NCBI GenBank assembly: GCA_050177075.1
Contig: JBFXHL010000067.1
Location: forward strand, 1-13,971
Reading direction: 5' to 3'
DNA length: 13,971 bases
Source: UBA2239 sp050177075
GTDB taxonomy: Bacteria; Pseudomonadota; Gammaproteobacteria; Burkholderiales; UBA9220
This document shows, one piece after another, positions 12,221-13,971 of the stretch (its first letter is position 1; each line of letters begins with the position of its first letter). Below the pieces are notes generated by a model. The model saw nothing but the letters and a program-made list of their open reading frames with translations. It had not been told where the DNA came from and made no database searches. A program made the translations under genes and the position numbers.

Positions 12221-12969
12221 AGGGTGATCACGCTTTTCAGAACAATATAGCTGGCGGTGACGATGAGGAACACGCCGAAAATCCGCTTCAGGGTGTGGTG
12301 GGGCAGGCGATGGGCGAGCCGGGTGCCGGCGAAGCTGCTGGCCAGGGTGACGGCGGTGAAGCCCGCCATGATCGGGTAATCGATGGGCACGACGCCCAGA
12401 TAGCCGAGAAAGCCGGAGGCGGCATTCACCGTCACCACGGCGAGGGAGGTGCCCACCGCCCGTTTCATGGGCAGGCCGGCGAAGAGGGAGAGGGCGGGAA
12501 CGATGAGGAAGCCGCCGCCGACGCCGACGGTGCCGGTGAGCATGCCGACGCCGACACCGGAGGCCGGAATGCGCCAGCGCCCGCCCGGATGCCCGGTTTC
12601 CGCATGGGTTGGCGGCTGGCGGCGCAGCATGCGGTAGGCGGCGGTGAACATGATGAGGGCGAAGCCGCCCAGCTGGAGCGCCACCGGCAAGCCGGCGCCG
12701 ACGCGGCTTCCCGCCGCCGTGCCCGCCGCACCGAAGAGGGCGAAGACGGCGGCCGGCTTCAGGTCCAGGTTGCCCCGCTTCCAGTTGTCGAACGCCGCCA
12801 CCGCCGCCGTGACGGCGACCACTCCCAGGCTCATGGCGACGGCCTCCTTGGGTGGGATGTTCAGCAGATAGAGCAGGGCGGGCAGGGCGATGATCGAGCC
12901 GCCGCTGCCCAGCAGGCCGAGCACCAGGCCCGTGGCCGAGCCGGCGAGGGTGATGATGAGAAACTCCAT
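12217..12969 (-). CDS. TauE/SafE family sulfite/organosulfonate exporter (anion permease)
   Basis: A 250-residue inner-membrane protein of the TauE/SafE family (DUF81), which moves sulfite, sulfoacetate or related sulfur anions. Two repeated halves are visible. The first is AGSATGLVLGLLGSGGSIIALPALLYLL (about 9-36) and the second VGVGMLTGTVGVGGGFLIVPALSLFAGLP (about 139-167), each carrying the Gly-rich G.GG.I..P.L signature. About seven to eight hydrophobic segments are present. I chose the ATG at 12969 because AAGGA lies about 5 bases upstream and the membrane domain starts at once. A longer frame from 13080 adds a hydrophilic, unlikely extension. The 117-base gap to the DsrE gene holds a small hairpin (13062-13078). 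The stop overlaps the next gene by 4 bases. Confidence 0.92.
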   Translation of the reverse strand: MEFLIITLAGSATGLVLGLLGSGGSIIALPALLYLLNIPPKEAVAMSLGVVAVTAAVAAFDNWKRGNLDLKPAAVFALFGAAGTAAGSRVGAGLPVALQLGGFALIMFTAAYRMLRRQPPTHAETGHPGGRWRIPASGVGVGMLTGTVGVGGGFLIVPALSLFAGLPMKRAVGTSLAVVTVNAASGFLGYLGVVPIDYPIMAGFTAVTLASSFAGTRLAHRLPHHTLKRIFGVFLIVTASYIVLKSVITL

Positions 12970-13086
12970 GTTTTTCCTTGTTCCGTTACCGAGCCTTGAC
13001 GCAAAAAGCTCGTATCGCTTATCGAAAATGGGCTGGCTGAACGGCGGAGGCAGGTCGCGGCGGCCACCCAGGGCGGCCATGGAAAA

Positions 13087-13437
13087 TCAGAAAACCAGTA
13101 CCTTGTCCGCCCATGCTGTCCATTCCGCCAGCTGCTCCAGGGTGCTGTGCACCGTGCCGGGAATCAGCTCCTCGTTCTTCATTCCCCGGGCGTCCATGCA
13201 CATGCCGCATACGCCCACCTGGGCGTTGCGCTTGAGCAGGCTTTGGAGGAAGAACTCCAGGTTGTAGTAGCCCTCAGGCACCTTTTGCCCGGCCTTGGCG
13301 CAGAGGGCGGAATCCGACAGCAGAAAGATGCGGATTTCGTTGCCCTCGTGCTTGGACATGGTCCGGGCCAGGCGCAGGCCGTTGTAGCTGCGCTCGGTGC
13401 CGTAGGGCGGGTCGTTGAGGATGAAGAGGTATTTCAT
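13087..13437 (-). CDS. DsrE/DsrF-like family protein
   Basis: A 116-residue single-domain protein of the DsrE/YchN fold, small cytoplasmic proteins that often carry sulfur as a cysteine persulfide and pass it between sulfurtransferases. The N-terminus KYLFILNDPPYGTERSYNGLRLA is typical, and the conserved cysteine segment is VGVCGMCMDARGM with Cys about 76 and Cys about 79. Another cysteine lies in SDSALCAKAG. The start at 13437 has GGAG 8 bases upstream; an in-frame TTG two codons earlier is less likely. The gene lies 37 bases downstream of the secreted rhodanese and before the TauE exporter, a common grouping in sulfur-oxidising bacteria. The specific partner is not known. Confidence 0.92.
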   Translation of the reverse strand: MKYLFILNDPPYGTERSYNGLRLARTMSKHEGNEIRIFLLSDSALCAKAGQKVPEGYYNLEFFLQSLLKRNAQVGVCGMCMDARGMKNEELIPGTVHSTLEQLAEWTAWADKVLVF

Positions 13438-13474
13438 GGCCAATTCTCCCGTCGGAGATTAAGGGATGCCTGGG

Positions 13475-13924
13475 TTACTTCTTGGCCGCCTTGGCCGCGC
13501 GCTTGTTGGCATCGAAGCCGCCCTTCGCCTTCCATTCGTTGAATCCCCCCTGGAGGATGCGCACGTTATCCATCCCCGCCACACGCAGGGCGAGGCCGGC
13601 CTGGGCGGAGAGGGTGCCGGAGTTGCAGTACACCAGCACCATGCGGTCTGTGGGCAGCTCGGCACGGCGGCCCAGCACCTGGCGCCAGTCGATGTTCACC
13701 GCCCCGGGAATGTGGGCCTTGGCGTACTGATCGGCGTCGCGGGTATCGATAACGTAGATCTTCTTCCAGTCCTCGGCGGGAATCTGCTCCGGCAGGATGG
13801 TGGCGCCGCCGTATTCGGCGAAGTCGAAATATTCCTCCAGGCCCTTCACAGCAGCCGGGTCGGCGGCCAGGGCCGGGATGGCCGCCAGGGCCAGGAATGC
13901 GGCAAGCAGCGTGTTGCGCAGCAT
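13475..13924 (-). CDS. Exported rhodanese-like sulfurtransferase
   Basis: A 149-residue single-domain rhodanese with an N-terminal signal peptide (MLRNTLLAAFLALAAIPALA, cleavage likely after Ala20), so it probably acts in the periplasm. Rhodaneses move sulfane sulfur through a cysteine persulfide. The CH2A motif is YVIDTRDADQYAKAHIPGAVNI (about 57-78), and the catalytic Cys100 is in YCNSGTLSAQA. The active-site loop has Leu where many thiosulfate sulfurtransferases have Arg (C-x-x-G-x-R), which may alter the acceptor or donor. The C-terminal tail is Lys/Ala-rich (ANKRAAKAAKK). The start is supported by AAAGGA about 6 bases upstream. It is the first gene of the minus-strand sulfur operon, behind an AT-rich leader with an inverted repeat. 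Confidence 0.94.
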   Translation of the reverse strand: MLRNTLLAAFLALAAIPALAADPAAVKGLEEYFDFAEYGGATILPEQIPAEDWKKIYVIDTRDADQYAKAHIPGAVNIDWRQVLGRRAELPTDRMVLVYCNSGTLSAQAGLALRVAGMDNVRILQGGFNEWKAKGGFDANKRAAKAAKK

Positions 13925-13941
13925 GGTTTTTCCTTTGGCAG

Positions 13942-13965
13942 ATTATCAAATATAGTTTTGAATAT
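13942..13965 (-). promoter_or_regulatory. AT-rich inverted repeat: candidate operator/promoter of the sulfur operon
   Basis: ATTATCAAA (13942-13950) and TTTGAATAT (13957-13965) form an imperfect dyad (7 of 9 positions) around a 6-base centre. The stretch is strikingly AT-rich within GC-rich DNA. Reading toward the rhodanese gene, GATAAT (13947-13942) resembles a -10 box. AT-rich dyads of this kind are used by ArsR-family sulfur sensors such as BigR/SqrR, which control rhodanese and TauE-type genes. This link is inference from pattern and context. Confidence 0.45.
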
Positions 13966-13971
13966 ATTGTG

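Noticed and set aside
12970..13080. Longer N-terminus for the TauE/SafE exporter starting at 13080
   Set aside because: The extra 37 residues are hydrophilic and unlike the family, while the ATG at 12969 has a good ribosome-binding site and starts directly with the first membrane segment.
1..13971. CRISPR arrays, tRNA genes, rRNA genes, transposase genes
   Set aside because: None seen on reading through: no regular repeat-spacer pattern, no tRNA-like cloverleaf with the conserved T-loop, and no transposase motifs.

Overview
The window is GC-rich chromosomal DNA, densely coding, with family-level protein matches that point to a betaproteobacterium (Rhodocyclales/Nitrosomonadales-like). The best support for this is the order 4.5S SRP RNA, dnaX, ybaB, recR, the chemotaxis genes, and a sulfur-handling operon. 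The assignment is by family resemblance and gene order only; no database search was possible.

Left part (1-1110), chemotaxis: the 3' end of a methyl-accepting chemotaxis protein whose last residues form a CheR/CheB-docking pentapeptide, then cheW. Each gene is followed by a copy of the same 113-bp structured element, about 91% identical between copies, made of a terminator-like multi-part hairpin with a T-tract and then a near-perfect palindrome.

Second part (1111-5036), protein acetylation: a large Pat-type protein (NDP-forming acyl-CoA synthetase-like body plus GNAT acetyltransferase domain) on the minus strand, divergent from a zinc-dependent HDAC-family deacetylase on the plus strand. 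Together they look like a writer/eraser pair for lysine acetylation. Their 329-bp shared upstream region holds a 139-bp fold-back (MITE-like) element.

Third part (5033-8918), housekeeping: ffs (SRP RNA) with a recognisable promoter overlapping the deacetylase stop codon, then dnaX, ybaB and recR in one direction. An OMPLA-type phospholipase A frame follows. It has lost its start and signal peptide, so it is probably a 5'-truncated remnant, and it has Asp where E. coli OMPLA has the catalytic Asn.

Right part (8949-13971), a minus-strand operon of seven genes read from right to left: periplasmic rhodanese, DsrE-family protein, TauE/SafE anion exporter, a 105-aa protein of unknown function, a NifS/selenocysteine-lyase-like PLP enzyme, a SAM methyltransferase, and a cystathionine gamma-synthase-type PLP enzyme. 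The last five are joined by stop/start overlaps. The likely theme is capture and detoxification of reduced sulfur (possibly selenium) and its routing into amino-acid thiol chemistry. An AT-rich inverted repeat upstream of the rhodanese gene, at the window edge, is a candidate operator for a sulfur-responsive repressor.
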